64,000 bases of DNA. Source: Acidimicrobiaceae bacterium UBA7830 (GTDB lineage: Bacteria > Actinomycetota > Acidimicrobiia > Acidimicrobiales > Ilumatobacteraceae). The position numbers and the translations under genes were made by a program. This document shows positions 63,574-64,000 of the stretch, piece after piece; the stretch's first letter is position 1, and each line of letters opens with the position of its first letter. The notes below the pieces were generated by a model. It searched no databases. It was given only the letters and a program-made list of their open reading frames with translations, and was not told the origin of the DNA. The stretch covers positions 1 through 64,000 of the forward strand of contig DLTS01000011.1 in assembly GCA_002501485.1 (NCBI GenBank), in the 5' to 3' direction.

Positions 63574-64000
63574 TTAGGGGGTTACCGAGAGGTCGACGAT
63601 GGCCTCATGCTCAATCGACGTGACGATGTCATCGTTGTGCATGAAGTGCATATCGACGATTGCTCGTTCTCCGTGGGCAAAAAACCGTTCGATCACCCGT
63701 GACACGATGGTGATTTCGCTTCCGACAGCTACCGCTCGATGGTGACGAATGATCGATCTCGTGTGCACCCAACTTCCGCGAGCGAGTTGTTTGTGCATGA
63801 TGTCGTTCGCCAGGTCTGGCCACACTGCCGGATGTACAACCCCGGCCGAGCGACAGAGATTTAGATCGTCACCTGCGGGAACCGCATAGTCGGCCCCATA
63901 TGGCGTATCGGCGACGATGGTGACCTGATCGAGGTCGTCGCCTGGGCGCAGTGCGGGCGCGGCGTCGGCGTTTAGTGTTGGTCGTAAGACAGCGCGCGGT
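63574..64000 (-). CDS. Hotdog-fold (MaoC-like) protein, 5' end beyond the window
   Basis: The frame stays open to the window edge, so the gene continues beyond 64000. The visible C-terminal 141 residues include VVHPAVWPDLANDIMHKQL, VAVGSEITIVSRVIERFFAH and IVTSIEHEAIVDLSV, typical of MaoC/hotdog dehydratase-like proteins. It lies upstream of the acyl-CoA dehydrogenase on the same strand with a 69-base gap. The specificity is unknown. Confidence 0.7.
   Translation of the reverse strand, partial: PRAVLRPTLNADAAPALRPGDDLDQVTIVADTPYGADYAVPAGDDLNLCRSAGVVHPAVWPDLANDIMHKQLARGSWVHTRSIIRHHRAVAVGSEITIVSRVIERFFAHGERAIVDMHFMHNDDIVTSIEHEAIVDLSVTP

Overview
The window is a replication-origin neighbourhood of an actinobacterial chromosome. 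The conserved block gyrA-gyrB-dciA-recF-dnaN-dnaA / rpmH-rnpA-yidD-yidC-jag-rsmG-parA-parB-cwlM-trxA-trxB-anti-sigma-sigM-like-kinase-DUF6049-cca is the order known around oriC in mycobacteria. F420-type oxidoreductases, many fatty-acid enzymes, a heliorhodopsin and moderate GC point, by inference, to an aquatic Acidimicrobiia-like actinobacterium. No phage, insertion sequence, rRNA operon or CRISPR array is visible.

Layout. 1-10250 (minus): partial tRNA-Ile, DUF3566 membrane protein, gyrase, YqeY-like protein, DciA, RecF, DnaN, DnaA. 10251-10593: spacer with three good DnaA boxes, where gene polarity flips. 10594-15749 (plus): rpmH to parB, with two unusual parS-like palindromes ahead of parA. 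15750-24785 (minus): a cell-envelope and redox cluster with CwlM pseudo-amidase, thioredoxin system, sigma/anti-sigma pair, a membrane Ser/Thr kinase where mycobacteria have the MurJ-pseudokinase fusion, DUF6049 and a GNAT enzyme. 24850-33058 (plus): CCA-adding enzyme, a GGDEF/EAL protein, DUF5318, a DUF192 lipoprotein, then rpsF-ssb-rpsR-rplI, a strong terminator and dnaB behind a DnaA-box cluster. 33089-48330: ABC exporter, acyl-CoA synthetases, YsxC GTPase, ClpB with a HAIR-like operator, acyl-CoA dehydrogenase, thioesterase, DUF3445, HisD, tRNA-Leu and FadB. 48374-52795: MFS transporter, zinc-ribbon protein, heliorhodopsin, an SDR remnant, a metal/corrinoid-binding protein, a GFA-family protein and endonuclease III. 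52879-64000: catabolic genes (PhyH oxygenase, F420 LLM enzyme, Baeyer-Villiger-type monooxygenase, M20 peptidase, two acyl-CoA synthetases, and an APH/DUF6285/acyl-CoA dehydrogenase set resembling the LvaABC 4-hydroxyacyl-CoA pathway).

Most notable: the parS-like sites combine features of ParB (parS) and Noc (NBS) sites, and the ParB recognition residues look correspondingly hybrid. The CwlM homologue appears to start at AUU inside trxA. The kinase at the MurJ locus has an intact active site and a galactose-binding-like ectodomain but no flippase. DnaA boxes occur in several places other than the dnaA-dnaN gap.
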